Shown here: positions 23,956 through 34,079 of the stretch, piece by piece
How positions within the stretch are numbered: position 1 is the first letter of the stretch
Layout of the letters: each line of letters starts with the position of its first letter
NCBI RefSeq assembly: GCF_017908595.1
Contig: NZ_JAGKTL010000002.1
Span: 310,001-374,000 of the forward strand
Direction: 5' to 3'
Origin: Rhodothermus bifroesti
GTDB taxonomy: Bacteria > Bacteroidota > Rhodothermia > Rhodothermales > Rhodothermaceae
DNA length: 64,000 bases
The notes under the pieces: generated by a model
What the model was told of the DNA's origin: nothing
Databases searched by the model: none
What the model saw: only the letters and a program-made list of their open reading frames with translations
Translations under genes and position numbers: made by a program

Positions 23956-24846
23956 ATGCTGCATGCGCACCTACTCATCTGGGGCTTTCTGGTTTGGCTT
24001 GTCAGCCTAGGGCAAGTACAAGCCCAAGAGATTACCGACGTGGTCAAACGGGCCTTTAAGGTGTGGTCTGGAGGGCGGCTGAGCGTGGAAATTGACCGCG
24101 GCAGCTTGGAGGTTGTGACAACGTCCGAGTCGATGGTGTATGTCGAAGTCATCCGTATCGTGGACGTTGCTCGCACCGAAGAAGCGCAGCGCTTGTTGCA
24201 ACACCATCGGCTAGACTTGCGCCAGGAAGATAATCAGGTTGTCATTACTTCGGCGCTTACAGACGATCGCGATGGGCCGTTTTGGAGACGCCGGCGCAGT
24301 CCCGTTCAGGTGCGCATCCGCGTGCGCGTGCCCCAGCGCTTTGCAGTGTCTTTTTCAAGCGATGCCGGCAACATAGAAATTCGCGACGTCGAAGGCACGG
24401 TTATGGGGCAAACCGGTGCGGGCAATATATCGCTACACAACCTGCGCGGCACTGTGGAGATAAAGACCGGTGCGGGTAACCTGGAGGCCCATAATCTTGA
24501 AGGATACTTGCGGGCTGAGACCGGCGCGGGCAACATTACGGCTAAAGGTCTGATGGGGGGTGCTGAGCTCAATACAGGTGCTGGAAACATTACCGTTGAA
24601 TGGGCTGCTGCTCCAACCAAAGACAGCCGGTGTCGCTCGGGTGCAGGCAATGTGACGATCTACGTAGGCTCAAATGCCGCCTTTACACTTAGGGCTTCCA
24701 CAGGGATTGGGTCCATTTCGACCGACTTTGCAGTGCACGTTGACCGCAGTTGGATTAGCGCCTCAGCCCATGGTGAGGTAAATGGCGGCGGACCTACACT
24801 GCAGGTGGAAACTGGCCTGGGTAACATCGCTGTCCGACGGGTCTAG
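23956..24846 (+). CDS. Secreted DUF4097-like repeat protein
   Basis: 296 residues. The signal peptide is MLHAHLLIWGFLVWLVSLG with VQAQ before the mature start. The mature part is a right-handed beta-helix-like repeat: four to five copies of a block around TGAGNI (residues about 145-235; AGNIEI, AGNISL, AGNLEA, AGNITA, AGNITV), each about 18-22 residues. This is the pattern of DUF4097/DUF2807 putative auto-transporter adhesin-like proteins, common in Bacteroidota and often near regulators. Function is not known. It lies about 100 bases before the TetR gene on the same strand. Confidence 0.75.
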   Translation: MLHAHLLIWGFLVWLVSLGQVQAQEITDVVKRAFKVWSGGRLSVEIDRGSLEVVTTSESMVYVEVIRIVDVARTEEAQRLLQHHRLDLRQEDNQVVITSALTDDRDGPFWRRRRSPVQVRIRVRVPQRFAVSFSSDAGNIEIRDVEGTVMGQTGAGNISLHNLRGTVEIKTGAGNLEAHNLEGYLRAETGAGNITAKGLMGGAELNTGAGNITVEWAAAPTKDSRCRSGAGNVTIYVGSNAAFTLRASTGIGSISTDFAVHVDRSWISASAHGEVNGGGPTLQVETGLGNIAVRRV

Positions 24847-24890
24847 CACAGGCCTGCATATGTCTTAAGCAGCCACGCACAAGAACAAAC

Positions 24891-24931
24891 TTGACAAAAA
24901 ATTTTTTTTGTGTTTACTTAACACCGTTAAC
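24891..24931 (+). promoter_or_regulatory. Promoter with overlapping inverted repeats, candidate TetR operator
   Basis: TTGACA at 24891-24896 is a perfect -35 match. About 17 bases later come two overlapping inverted repeats: GTGTT-N5-AACAC (24910-24924) and TTAAC-ACC-GTTAA (24918-24930). They lie just before the TetR start at 24944, so autoregulation by that protein is likely. The -10 region is poor. Confidence 0.45.
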
Positions 24932-24943
24932 CTTGTAGACGTG

Positions 24944-25564
24944 ATGACGGGCTCAGCTTCAGACGGATCGTTGCAGCGGCGCATTTTGGATGCGGCACGC
25001 GCCCTTTTGATTACGGAGGGCTACGGGCATCTTTCTATGCGCAAAATTGCTCGGGCCATTGGATGCAGTTCCACCGCCATTTACCTGTACTTTCAAAACA
25101 AAGACGCGCTGGTACATGCGCTGATTGATGAAGGTTTTGGGATGCTTTATGAGGCTTTGCGTGCAGAGGCCGTTCGGCATGTAGATCCGGTTGCGCGCCT
25201 GGAAGCGCTTTGGAGGCGCTATGTGGCTTTTGGCTTGGAGCATCCGGAGTATTACGAAATCATGTTTTTGCTCCATCCGGAGCATATGGAGCGTTATCCG
25301 CCGGAAAAATATCGTCGAGCGCGGCGTTGCCTGGATTTTTCGGTGCAGGCCCTGGAAGAGGGCAAGGCGCTGGGGGTGTTTCAAATCTCCGACGCGCGCG
25401 TAGTGGCTAGTGCTGCTTGGGCGGCGCTGCATGGCGTGGTTTCGCTGTTGCTGGCGCGACGGGTAGATGTACGGATTGCCCCAGAGGCGCTGATTGCAGC
25501 CACCTTGCGTGTCTTGTTCCATGGCATGCAGGCTTCGGCATTGTCGTTGCAGGATCATCCGTGA
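24944..25564 (+). CDS. TetR-family transcriptional regulator, probably of fatty-acid degradation
   Basis: 206 residues from the ATG at 24944. The N-terminal helix-turn-helix is clear: ILDAARALLITEGYGHLSMRKIARAIG, then CSSTAIYLYFQNKDALVHAL. The C-terminal domain begins with a WRRY/EHPEYYEIMF segment of the TetR C-terminal type often found in regulators of lipid genes. It lies 30 bases before the acyl-CoA synthetase and upstream of the whole beta-oxidation set, so it most likely represses it and is released by an acyl-CoA. That is inference from position. Palindromes upstream of its own start are candidate binding sites. Confidence 0.85.
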   Translation: MTGSASDGSLQRRILDAARALLITEGYGHLSMRKIARAIGCSSTAIYLYFQNKDALVHALIDEGFGMLYEALRAEAVRHVDPVARLEALWRRYVAFGLEHPEYYEIMFLLHPEHMERYPPEKYRRARRCLDFSVQALEEGKALGVFQISDARVVASAAWAALHGVVSLLLARRVDVRIAPEALIAATLRVLFHGMQASALSLQDHP

Positions 25565-25594
25565 GTGATTGCATAAACGGAAGCGCTTTCTGTC

Positions 25595-27490
25595 ATGAAT
25601 GAGCGGATCTACACGGCACCCCCGGATACGGGCGTATCTATACGTGGCAAAACGCTTGTGGATGTGCTCTACGAAGCACAGGCGCGCTACCACAATCCCC
25701 ACTTCCTAAATCAGCCTGTGGGTTTGGGCCAGTGGCAGCCGCTTTCGTTGCACGACTTTGTCGATCAGGTCGAAGCGTTAGCGCTGGGACTGCAAACCCT
25801 TGGGCTGGCGCGTGGCGATCGCGTGGCGTTTTTTATGGAAAGCGACGCGCATTTCTGCCTAGCCGATATGGCTTGCCTATTGGCTGGGCTGGTGGACGTG
25901 CCTATTTACCTAACGCATGCGCCCGAGTCGATCCACTACGTGATAGCGCATGCCGAGGCGCGCGTGCTGGTCGTTTCTAACCAAGAGCGGCTCGAGCATA
26001 TCGCCTCGCTGCTGCGTACGCTCCCTTTGGTGACGCACGTGGTAGTGGCTGATGCCACTGGGGTAAACGTTTCAACAGTCGAAGGACGGCCCTTGCATAC
26101 GTTTGCCGAACTCATGGCCGAAGGTCAGCGTCGGCGGGCTGCAGATCCAGAAGCAGTGGTACGCCTGCGGACGCAGATCCAACCCTCCGACCTTGCTACC
26201 ATCATCTATACAAGTGGCACTACAGGCCAGCCCAAAGGGGTGATGCTCTCGCACGAAAATCTATCTTTCAACGCGCTCACGTCCTTTAGCGGTATCAAAG
26301 CCTATCGTCCTGGAGCTGAAGGTGAAGTGGCGCTTTCCTTTTTGCCCATGACGCATGTTTTCGCGCGCACGCTCTTTTACGGCTATCTCTACTATGCCAC
26401 CAGCATCTACTTTACCACGCCAGAGGCGCTGCGCGAGGCGTTGCGCCTGGTGCGCCCAACCACATTTGCTACGGTGCCGCGCGTGCTGGAAAAGATCTAT
26501 GGTGCTTTGGTGGAGCGGGCTGCTACGATGCCTGGCCTAAGGGGCCGCATTTTTCGCTGGGCACTTCGCTTGGCCCAGCGGTATGAGCTGGGCCAAACGC
26601 CGCGCGGCCTCTATCGCTGGCAGCTTCGCTTGGCCGATCGGTTGGTCTATCGCAAATGGCGCGAAGCATTGGGTGGACGCATTGGCTTTATCATTGCTGG
26701 GGGAGCAGCGCTTTCGGCTGAGCTGGCCAACATTTTTGCTGCAGCTGGCATTCCGATCCTACAAGGCTACGGCCTTACAGAGACCAGTCCAGTGATCACC
26801 TATAACCGCCCTGAGCTTAACCGGGCTGGAACGGTTGGGGTGCCTATTCCAGGCGTTGAAGTCAAAATTGCGGAAGACGGCGAGATTCTCACGCGTGGAC
26901 CGCACGTGATGCTGGGGTATTACAAAGACCCAGAGCGCACACGTGAGGTAATCGACGAAGCCGGCTGGCTGCATACTGGAGACATTGGCTACTTCACCGA
27001 AGAAGGCTTTCTGGTCATTACTGACCGTAAAAAAGACCTCTTTAAGCTCTCGACCGGCAAATACGTGATGCCGCAACCGCTAGAGCAACGCTTGACGGCC
27101 GATCCCCTTGTCGAGCAGGCACTGGTTGTAGGTCCAGGTTATAAGTTTACGGCCGCGCTTCTTTTTCCTGAAGAGGAAGCGCTTCGCCGCTTGGCTAAGC
27201 GGCTAGGGCTTGACACCAACCGTCCGCTAGAGGCCTTGGTCCAAGAACCCAAGATCTTGGCCGTCTACCAGGAAATCGTTGATCGCGCCAACGAGGGTAT
27301 GGACCCTTGGGAGCAGATCAAGCGCTTTGTATTGGTGCCAGAGCGCCTTTCGATTGAAACGGGCACGCTGACGCCCACGCTCAAAGTGCGGCGCTCCGTG
27401 CTTTACCAACGGTACGCAGACCAAATCCGGGCGCTCTATGAAGGAAGTGCGTCGGAAGCTGAACAGGAATCTACCCCGTCAACCTTCTAA
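25595..27490 (+). CDS. fadD: Long-chain fatty-acid--CoA ligase (AMP-forming)
   Basis: 631 residues. The AMP-binding signature is YTSGTTGQPKGV at about residue 205. Later come the YGLTETSPVI motif, GWLHTGDIGYF and the hinge DRKKDLFKLSTGKYV. The usual Lys follows near the C-terminus (GTLTPTLKVRR). The length matches the long-chain branch. It activates fatty acids with ATP and CoA, at the membrane face, feeding the beta-oxidation enzymes that follow. It sits between the TetR gene and the multifunctional enzyme; 276 bases separate it from the latter. Symbol by family, not by proven substrate. Confidence 0.88.
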   Translation: MNERIYTAPPDTGVSIRGKTLVDVLYEAQARYHNPHFLNQPVGLGQWQPLSLHDFVDQVEALALGLQTLGLARGDRVAFFMESDAHFCLADMACLLAGLVDVPIYLTHAPESIHYVIAHAEARVLVVSNQERLEHIASLLRTLPLVTHVVVADATGVNVSTVEGRPLHTFAELMAEGQRRRAADPEAVVRLRTQIQPSDLATIIYTSGTTGQPKGVMLSHENLSFNALTSFSGIKAYRPGAEGEVALSFLPMTHVFARTLFYGYLYYATSIYFTTPEALREALRLVRPTTFATVPRVLEKIYGALVERAATMPGLRGRIFRWALRLAQRYELGQTPRGLYRWQLRLADRLVYRKWREALGGRIGFIIAGGAALSAELANIFAAAGIPILQGYGLTETSPVITYNRPELNRAGTVGVPIPGVEVKIAEDGEILTRGPHVMLGYYKDPERTREVIDEAGWLHTGDIGYFTEEGFLVITDRKKDLFKLSTGKYVMPQPLEQRLTADPLVEQALVVGPGYKFTAALLFPEEEALRRLAKRLGLDTNRPLEALVQEPKILAVYQEIVDRANEGMDPWEQIKRFVLVPERLSIETGTLTPTLKVRRSVLYQRYADQIRALYEGSASEAEQESTPSTF

Positions 27491-27766
27491 GGGGCCATGA
27501 ACGCATCAACGCTGCCTTGGAGGCAAGCATCAGGTGTTGCTGCAGCTAGGCATTGGATGTGTTTTAAGAGGCCACAAGATGCGCTTGTATGCACATGGGG
27601 CCATCTTAATTGCCCAAGGAAGGTAACGGTCGGGGGTGAACATGGGCTGGGCAACATCAGCGGCCGTGAACAGCTTAGACCACTACACTGGGCAGGGAGT
27701 AGAAAAAGTCAAAAAGCTTTTAGGAAAATAGCTCTTGGGTTGGCTTGAACCTAACAGGAAGATCCT

Positions 27767-30178
27767 ATGGAAACCTCTACGGTTGCTTTAAAAACACTGG
27801 CGCGCCTTGAGCCGTGGCGCTTCCGACCTTTTCGCAAGGCGGCGGTGCTGGGTGCAGGGACTATGGGTGCCCAAATTGCAGCCCACTTGGTCAATGCGGG
27901 CTTAGAAGTCTGGTTGTTGGACATTGCGCCACCTGAAGGGCCCAAAAATGCCATTGTCGAGCAGCAATTTCGCAAAGCACTTGCGCTAAAGCCCGATCCT
28001 TTCTTTGATGAGGCAGCCAAACAGCGCATTCGGTTAGGCAACTTCGAGGAACACTTTGACCACGTCGGTGAAGCCGATTGGGTTATCGAGGCTGTGGTCG
28101 AGCGCTTGGATATCAAGCGGCAGGTGATGGCTCGCGTAGAAGGTGTTGCTCGAGAGGATGCGGTGATCTCCACAAATACCAGTGGTTTGCCTATTCGTGA
28201 GATTGCCGAAGGCCGCTCGGAAACGTTTCGACGTCGCTTTCTGGGCACGCACTTTTTCAACCCGCCACGCTATCTCAAGCTGCTCGAGCTGATTCCCACG
28301 GCCGATACCGATCCCGAGGTTCTGGGTCGCGTGGCGCACTTTGCCCGTTTTTATCTGGGCAAGAGCATTGTAGTGGCGCATGACGTGCCTTACTTCATTG
28401 CCAACCGTATTGGGGTCTATGGCATGATGCGGGTGATGAGGCAATTTCTGGAAGGACAGTACACGATTGAAGAAATTGATGCCCTTACAGGGCCTCTGGT
28501 GGGCCGGCCCAAGTCGGCCACATTTCGCACAGCCGACCTGGTTGGGCTCGATGTCATGCTGGATGTTGCCCGAAATCTGTACGAAAAGGTTCCTGGGGAT
28601 GAAAACCGTGAAGCCTTTAAACCACCTGCGTTGCTAGAGACCCTGGTAGCTCAAGGAGCGCTAGGACAAAAAACCGGTGCAGGGTTCTACAAAAAAGAAA
28701 ATGGCCAGATTAAGTCGATTAATCCGGCCACAGGCCAGTATGAACCGCCGCGGCCGCTCAACCTGGGTGACCTGGAGCGCTTTAAGGCAATTGCGGACTT
28801 GCGGGCGCGTCTTCGGGCACTCTACGAGGACTCGGGCCGTGTGGGAACGTTTTTCCGCGTCACCACGCTCGACCTGTTGGCCTATGCCGCCCACCGCATT
28901 CCGGAAATCACCGAAAACCCGGCTGACGTCGACCGGGCTATGCGTTGGGGCTTTGGCTGGGAGCTAGGGCCGTTTGAAATTTGGGATGCCTTGGGCGTTA
29001 GCCGTGTAGTGGAGGATTGCCGTAGCCTGGGATTGACCTTGCCTGATTGGGTGACGGTCATGGCCCAGCAAGAAGGGGCATCGTTTTACAAACAGGAAAA
29101 CGGCCGCTTGCTGGTGTACCGTCCAAGTGAGGGACGGTACGAAGAAGATCCGCTTCCCGGAGATGAGATTCGGCTTGCTGTCCTCAAGGCCGATCCAAAG
29201 CGTACACTTTGGAAAAACGAAGAAGCCGCGTTGCTGGACTTAGGCGATGGCGTGGTGCTCTACGAATTCCGCTCTAAAGCAAATGCCCTAGGCCAGTGGG
29301 TGATGCAAGGCCTGGCCGAAGTGATCGATCGCGTTGAAAACGATCCTAATCTCCGCGGGCTGGTAATCGGTAACGAAGGTCGCCATTTTTCTGTAGGGGC
29401 CAATTTGGGCGAAGTGGTGATGGCTGTAGCTCAGCAGGACTTCAAGCTGCTCGAGATGTTTCTCGAGCAGTTTCAAGCCGTGATTCAGCGGGTGCGCTAT
29501 GCTACTAAGCCGGTGGTGGTGTGCGTCCATCAACGCGCGTTGGGTGGAGGCTGTGAGATGGTTATGGCTTGTCCTCATCCCGTAGCTGCTGCGGAAAGCT
29601 ACCTAGGGCTGGTCGAATTGGGTGTGGGTTTAATTCCGGCCGGTACAGGTACGACGCGCTTAACGATCAAAGCAGCCGAGCAGGCGCCCAGTGGTCATCC
29701 CAGCGAGATCCTGCCCTGGATCCGCAAATACTTTGAGACCATCGCAATGGCTCAGGTAGCCACCAGCGCTCGGCAGGCGCAAGCGATGGGCTTTTTGCCT
29801 GCGCACGCTTGCATCGTGATGCACGAAGACCGGCGCTTCCACGCAGCAAAGCAAGAGGTCATTCGTCTTTCTGAGCAAGGTTATGCGCCGCCCGTTAGGC
29901 CCACAAGGGTTAAAGTGCTAGGCCAGCCGGGATATGCAGCGCTTATGGTGGGCGTTGATCAGTATCGCAAAGGGGGCTTTATCACCGAGTACGATCAGTA
30001 TCTGGCCTCAAAGCTCGCCTATGTAATGACCGGAGGTGCGCTGACGCACCCACAGGAGGTCTCCGAAGACTATTTACTTGCTTTAGAGCGTGAAGTCTTC
30101 CTGCATCTTTTGGGGCAGCCTAAAACGCAAGAGCGCATCCTGCACCTGCTCCAAACCAACAAACCACTCCGCAACTGA
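27767..30178 (+). CDS. fadN: 3-hydroxyacyl-CoA dehydrogenase / enoyl-CoA hydratase fusion
   Basis: 803 residues. The order is dehydrogenase first, hydratase last, the reverse of E. coli FadB, and like Bacillus FadN. The NAD-binding motif [14 protein letters not shown] is at about residues 28-42, followed by NTSGLPI and the GTHFFNPP segment with the catalytic His. The hydratase part (about 490-720) keeps both acidic residues: Glu in GGGCEM and Glu in [14 protein letters not shown] lies 6 bases before the ATG. It catalyses the hydration and oxidation steps of beta-oxidation. The stop overlaps the thiolase ATG by one base, so the two are coupled and presumably form one complex. Confidence 0.9.
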   Translation: METSTVALKTLARLEPWRFRPFRKAAVLGAGTMGAQIAAHLVNAGLEVWLLDIAPPEGPKNAIVEQQFRKALALKPDPFFDEAAKQRIRLGNFEEHFDHVGEADWVIEAVVERLDIKRQVMARVEGVAREDAVISTNTSGLPIREIAEGRSETFRRRFLGTHFFNPPRYLKLLELIPTADTDPEVLGRVAHFARFYLGKSIVVAHDVPYFIANRIGVYGMMRVMRQFLEGQYTIEEIDALTGPLVGRPKSATFRTADLVGLDVMLDVARNLYEKVPGDENREAFKPPALLETLVAQGALGQKTGAGFYKKENGQIKSINPATGQYEPPRPLNLGDLERFKAIADLRARLRALYEDSGRVGTFFRVTTLDLLAYAAHRIPEITENPADVDRAMRWGFGWELGPFEIWDALGVSRVVEDCRSLGLTLPDWVTVMAQQEGASFYKQENGRLLVYRPSEGRYEEDPLPGDEIRLAVLKADPKRTLWKNEEAALLDLGDGVVLYEFRSKANALGQWVMQGLAEVIDRVENDPNLRGLVIGNEGRHFSVGANLGEVVMAVAQQDFKLLEMFLEQFQAVIQRVRYATKPVVVCVHQRALGGGCEMVMACPHPVAAAESYLGLVELGVGLIPAGTGTTRLTIKAAEQAPSGHPSEILPWIRKYFETIAMAQVATSARQAQAMGFLPAHACIVMHEDRRFHAAKQEVIRLSEQGYAPPVRPTRVKVLGQPGYAALMVGVDQYRKGGFITEYDQYLASKLAYVMTGGALTHPQEVSEDYLLALEREVFLHLLGQPKTQERILHLLQTNKPLRN

Positions 30179-31386
30179 TGCCAAAAAGCACGCAAGCCAT
30201 GCAAGCCAACGGAGCCTATATCGTTAGTATTGTGCGCACGCCGGTGGGTAAAGCCGAAAAGGGGGCGTTGCGCAACGTTCGTCCAGAAGAGCTAGGCGCC
30301 ATTGCCGTGCGCGAAGCCATTCGCCGCGTCAAAGGCCTGGAGCCGGAATTGATTGACGATGTGATCATGGGGTGCGCTTTCCCGGAAGGCCCACAGGGCA
30401 TGAACCTTGGTCGCATCGTTGCCCAAAAAGCCGGCTTACCGGATAGCGTTCCAGGCGCCACCGTTAACCGCTTTTGCTCGTCGGGTCTGCAAACGATTGC
30501 CATGGCCACGCAGGCTATTGTTGCAGGCTATGCCGATGTTGTGGTCGCTGGGGGTACGGAGTCGATGAGCCAAGTGCCCATGAGTGGTTTTTTCTTTCAG
30601 CCCGATCCTGAATTGGTGGCGCGCGACATCGATGTGTACCTGTCGATGGGTCTTACGGCCGAAAATCTGGCTGAGCGCTACGGCATTTCGCGCGAGGAGG
30701 CCGACCGCTTTGCGTTGCGTTCGCATATGCGGGCTGTTGAAGCCATTGATGGGGGACGGTTTGACGAGGAGATCGTGCCGGTTCGGGTGCGTGAGGTGGT
30801 CTACGACAATGGGCAAACGCGCCTGGAGGAAAAAGAAGTTCGTATCGATGAAGGACCGCGTCGCGACACCAGCTTAGAGGCTTTGGCCGCGCTGCGGCCG
30901 GTTTTTAAGCAAAACGGTACGGTTACAGCCGGAAACGCTTCGCAGAAGTCCGACGGAGCGGCAGCTGCTGTGGTAATGAGCGAGCGTATGGTGCGTGAGC
31001 TTGGGGTTGAGCCCTTGGGGCGGCTGATTGGCTTTGCGTTGGCAGGCGTGCCACCCGAGATCATGGGTATTGGTCCGGTGGAAGCCATTCGCAAAGTACT
31101 TAAGCAAACGGGGCTGTCGCTTAAAGACATCGACCTCATTGAGCTTAACGAGGCGTTTGCTGTACAGGCCCTGGCGGTCATACGTGAAGTTGGCCTCGAC
31201 GAGGAGAAGGTGAACGTCAACGGCGGTGCGATTGCACTGGGGCATCCGCTGGGCTGCACCGGTACGAAGCTGACGGCTACGCTACTCTACGAGTTGCGGC
31301 GGCGGGGTGGTCGCTACGGTCTGTGTACCATGTGTGTAGGAGGGGGCATGGGCGCGGCCGGCCTTATCGAAAACCTGCAACGCTGA
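30178..31386 (+). CDS. fadA: Acetyl-CoA C-acyltransferase (thiolase)
   Basis: 402 residues, usual thiolase length. The nucleophilic Cys is in [14 protein letters not shown] (about residue 101). The C-terminal active-site loops are [23 protein letters not shown] (His) and [13 protein letters not shown] (Cys). It carries out the last, chain-shortening step of beta-oxidation. The start ATG at 30178 overlaps the preceding stop (TGATG), the layout of the fadN-fadA operon. Confidence 0.93.
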   Translation: MPKSTQAMQANGAYIVSIVRTPVGKAEKGALRNVRPEELGAIAVREAIRRVKGLEPELIDDVIMGCAFPEGPQGMNLGRIVAQKAGLPDSVPGATVNRFCSSGLQTIAMATQAIVAGYADVVVAGGTESMSQVPMSGFFFQPDPELVARDIDVYLSMGLTAENLAERYGISREEADRFALRSHMRAVEAIDGGRFDEEIVPVRVREVVYDNGQTRLEEKEVRIDEGPRRDTSLEALAALRPVFKQNGTVTAGNASQKSDGAAAAVVMSERMVRELGVEPLGRLIGFALAGVPPEIMGIGPVEAIRKVLKQTGLSLKDIDLIELNEAFAVQALAVIREVGLDEEKVNVNGGAIALGHPLGCTGTKLTATLLYELRRRGGRYGLCTMCVGGGMGAAGLIENLQR

Positions 31387-31427
31387 GTTTCTAAGGCACC
31401 AACTGCCAAGCATACACGGAGGGTACT

Positions 31428-33932
31428 ATGAACCTACCGTTTTATCATTTTTTGGAGCCTATAGGTGCTGGCTGGGTTGTGCTGCTGGTACTGGCGGGCG
31501 CATTGACGCTGGCGTTTACGGGTGCACCGCTGGGGCTATGGACGCTGGCCGTGGCTGTTGTGCTCTATGGCACGGCGGCACCTGTTTGGCTTTGGGTGGT
31601 CTTCGGCGTACTGGCCATTGCGTTCAACCTAAAGCCATTGCGGCGGGCATTCCTCTCTAAGCCCCTGATGAACCTGCTGAGGACCTCGGGCTTTTTGCCT
31701 AAAATTTCGGACACCGAGCGCACAGCCATTGAAGCCGGTACCGTGTGGGTTGAGGGTGAGCTGTTTGCCGGCAAGCCCAATTTTCACCGCTTACTGCGTG
31801 AAACAAGCTATCCATCGCTTTCCGAAGAAGAGCGCGCCTTTCTGGAAGGTCCGGTTGAAGAACTCTGCCGCATGGTCAACGACTGGGACGTCTGGCGACG
31901 GCGCGACTTGCCGCCTGAGGTGTGGCAGTTTATCCGAGAGCACAAGTTTTTTGGCATTATCATTCCCAAAGCCTACGGTGGTTTAGGCTTCTCGGCCCTG
32001 GCCAATAGCGCCGTGGTGCAAAAGCTGGCCTCGCGCTGCGGTCCCTTGGCTACAACCGTGATGGTGCCAAATTCGCTTGGACCGGCCGAACTGCTGATTC
32101 ACTACGGAACGCCAGCGCAACGCGATTATTATCTGCCGCGGCTAGCGCGTGGCGAGGAAATCCCTGCTTTTGCCCTGACGGAACCTGGAGCTGGATCGGA
32201 CGCAGGCGCTATCCAGGCTACCGGGATAGTGTTTCGTGGTGAAGATGGCCAGCTTTACTTGCGCTTGAACTGGCAAAAGCGCTACATCACGCTGGCTGCC
32301 ATTTCAACCGTGCTGGGGTTAGCCTTTAAACTCCGTGATCCGCAAAACTTGCTGGGCCAAGGTGAGGACGTGGGCATCACGTGTGCGCTCATTCCCACCA
32401 GTACGCCGGGCGTGAAACTAGGCATGCGGCATGACCCCCTCGGCGTGCCCTTTTACAACTCACCCGTTGAAGGGCACGACGTCGTCGTTCCCATCGATGC
32501 GATTATTGGCGGGCCACAGTGGGCTGGCAAAGGCTGGCGCATGTTGATGGAATCATTGGCAGCTGGACGAGGCATCTCGCTGCCTGCATCATCGGCCGGT
32601 GGGGTTAAGCTGGTCTACCGCGTTGCCTCGGCGCATGCCAAGGTGCGGCGGCAGTTTGGATTGCCTATTGGGATGTTTGAAGGCATTGAAGAGCCGCTGG
32701 CCCGCATCGGGGGGTTCAACTACCTGATTGAAGCTGCACGGGTCTACACGTGTGGTGGGCTGGATCGTGGCGCCAAGCCAGCTGTGGTTTCAGCCATCAT
32801 GAAGTACAACACGACTGAGCTCGGCCGCCAGGTGATCAACGATGGGATGGATATCTTGGCCGGGAACGGCATTTCCCGAGGACCACGTAACCTGCTGGCC
32901 CATGGGTACATTGCGACGCCGATTGGAATCACGGTCGAAGGCGCGAATATCCTAACGCGCACATTGATGATTTTCGGCCAGGGGGCCATCCGCTGCCACC
33001 CATATGCCTACAAAGAAATCAATGCCCTAGCTCAAGGAGATGTGCAGGCGTTTGACGAGGCGTTCTGGGGCCATGTTGGCCTGGTGGTGCGCAACAGCGC
33101 CCGCGCACTGCTGCTCAGCTTGACGCGTGGTCGGCTAGCGCGCACGGGCGTTTCTGGACCAGCTGCCCGCTATGCGCAGAAACTGGCTTGGGCTTCGGCC
33201 TCGTTTGCCTTCTTGGCCGATCTGGCTATGGCCGTGCTGGGCGGTAACCTTAAGCGAAAGGAAAAGCTTACAGGCCGTTTTGCTGATATCTTTTCGTGGA
33301 TGTATCTGGCTACCGCTACCCTACGGCGCTTTGAAGCTGAGGGTCGCCTCGAAGAAGACCGGCCGTTTTTCGACTGGGCCATGCAGTATGCCTTTTTCCG
33401 CATGCAACAGGCCTTCGAGGGACTTTTGGATAACCTGCGCATTCCAGGACTGACCTGGTTTTTGCGTGGACCGGCAGCCTGGTGGTCGCGCCTCAACCCA
33501 CTGGGGAGGATGCCCTCCGACAGCTTGGGGCATCGCGTGGCACAGTGCATGCAACTGCCGGGTGCGCAACGCGAGCGCATGACTGCTGGCATGTATTTGC
33601 CGTCGGATCCAAACGACGCCTTGGCTCGCCTTGAGCGGGCATTTCAGTTGGCTTACGAAGAAGATGAGCTGCTCAAGAAAGTCCACGCCGCTGTCAAACA
33701 AGGCGTACTGCAAAAAGATCGGCCAGATCGTTTAGTGCACCAGGCCGTGGAAAAAGGCATCCTGACGGCCCAAGAGGCCCAGCGCATTCAAGAAGCCGAA
33801 GCAGCGCGTTGGGATGCCATCCAGGTCGATGCCTTTACGCTCGAGGAATACCGCCGTTTCTACAATGCACCACCGGCCGGTATTGCAGCCGCTGGCGACG
33901 GTAGCCGCTCAGCCGTGGCTACGCAGCCGTAG
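31428..33932 (+). CDS. fadE: Acyl-CoA dehydrogenase, large FadE type
   Basis: 834 residues, close to E. coli FadE and much longer than soluble enzymes. Two hydrophobic segments in residues 15-75 (VVLLVLAGALTLAFTG, LWVVFGVLAIAFNL) anchor it in the membrane. The dehydrogenase core has LTEPGAGSDAGAI for flavin binding, then GMFEGIEEPLARIGG, and a long C-terminal helical extension ends the protein. It catalyses the first oxidation of acyl-CoA, passing electrons to ETF. It is 41 bases behind the thiolase. A strong terminator follows, ending the fad set. Confidence 0.9.
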   Translation: MNLPFYHFLEPIGAGWVVLLVLAGALTLAFTGAPLGLWTLAVAVVLYGTAAPVWLWVVFGVLAIAFNLKPLRRAFLSKPLMNLLRTSGFLPKISDTERTAIEAGTVWVEGELFAGKPNFHRLLRETSYPSLSEEERAFLEGPVEELCRMVNDWDVWRRRDLPPEVWQFIREHKFFGIIIPKAYGGLGFSALANSAVVQKLASRCGPLATTVMVPNSLGPAELLIHYGTPAQRDYYLPRLARGEEIPAFALTEPGAGSDAGAIQATGIVFRGEDGQLYLRLNWQKRYITLAAISTVLGLAFKLRDPQNLLGQGEDVGITCALIPTSTPGVKLGMRHDPLGVPFYNSPVEGHDVVVPIDAIIGGPQWAGKGWRMLMESLAAGRGISLPASSAGGVKLVYRVASAHAKVRRQFGLPIGMFEGIEEPLARIGGFNYLIEAARVYTCGGLDRGAKPAVVSAIMKYNTTELGRQVINDGMDILAGNGISRGPRNLLAHGYIATPIGITVEGANILTRTLMIFGQGAIRCHPYAYKEINALAQGDVQAFDEAFWGHVGLVVRNSARALLLSLTRGRLARTGVSGPAARYAQKLAWASASFAFLADLAMAVLGGNLKRKEKLTGRFADIFSWMYLATATLRRFEAEGRLEEDRPFFDWAMQYAFFRMQQAFEGLLDNLRIPGLTWFLRGPAAWWSRLNPLGRMPSDSLGHRVAQCMQLPGAQRERMTAGMYLPSDPNDALARLERAFQLAYEEDELLKKVHAAVKQGVLQKDRPDRLVHQAVEKGILTAQEAQRIQEAEAARWDAIQVDAFTLEEYRRFYNAPPAGIAAAGDGSRSAVATQP

Positions 33933-33960
33933 CCGTTGTTGGGAGTGGTTAAGGGTTCAA

Positions 33961-33987
33961 GAGCCGGCCTTGGGTCGGCTCTTTTTT
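33961..33987 (+). terminator. Intrinsic terminator of the fad genes
   Basis: GAGCCGGCC pairs with GGGTCGGCTC in a 9-bp stem with one G-T pair and a 3-base loop, followed by TTTTTT (33982-33987). It sits 29 bases after the fadE stop. Confidence 0.92.
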
Positions 33988-34079
33988 GTGGGCATTCCCG
34001 CTGGAACGTTGGCCATCGGTAGGCGTGAGACTGCCCGCCTGCACAGCAGGCTATTTTAAAAAGGCTGAATAAATCCGCT

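Noticed and set aside
24959-25702. 247-residue open frame opposite the TetR gene
   Set aside because: Inside the TetR gene and the start of fadD on the other strand; its sequence has no known fold.
27491-27766. 83-residue open frame between fadD and fadN
   Set aside because: No site, no similarity, low coding character. It is treated as leader sequence.
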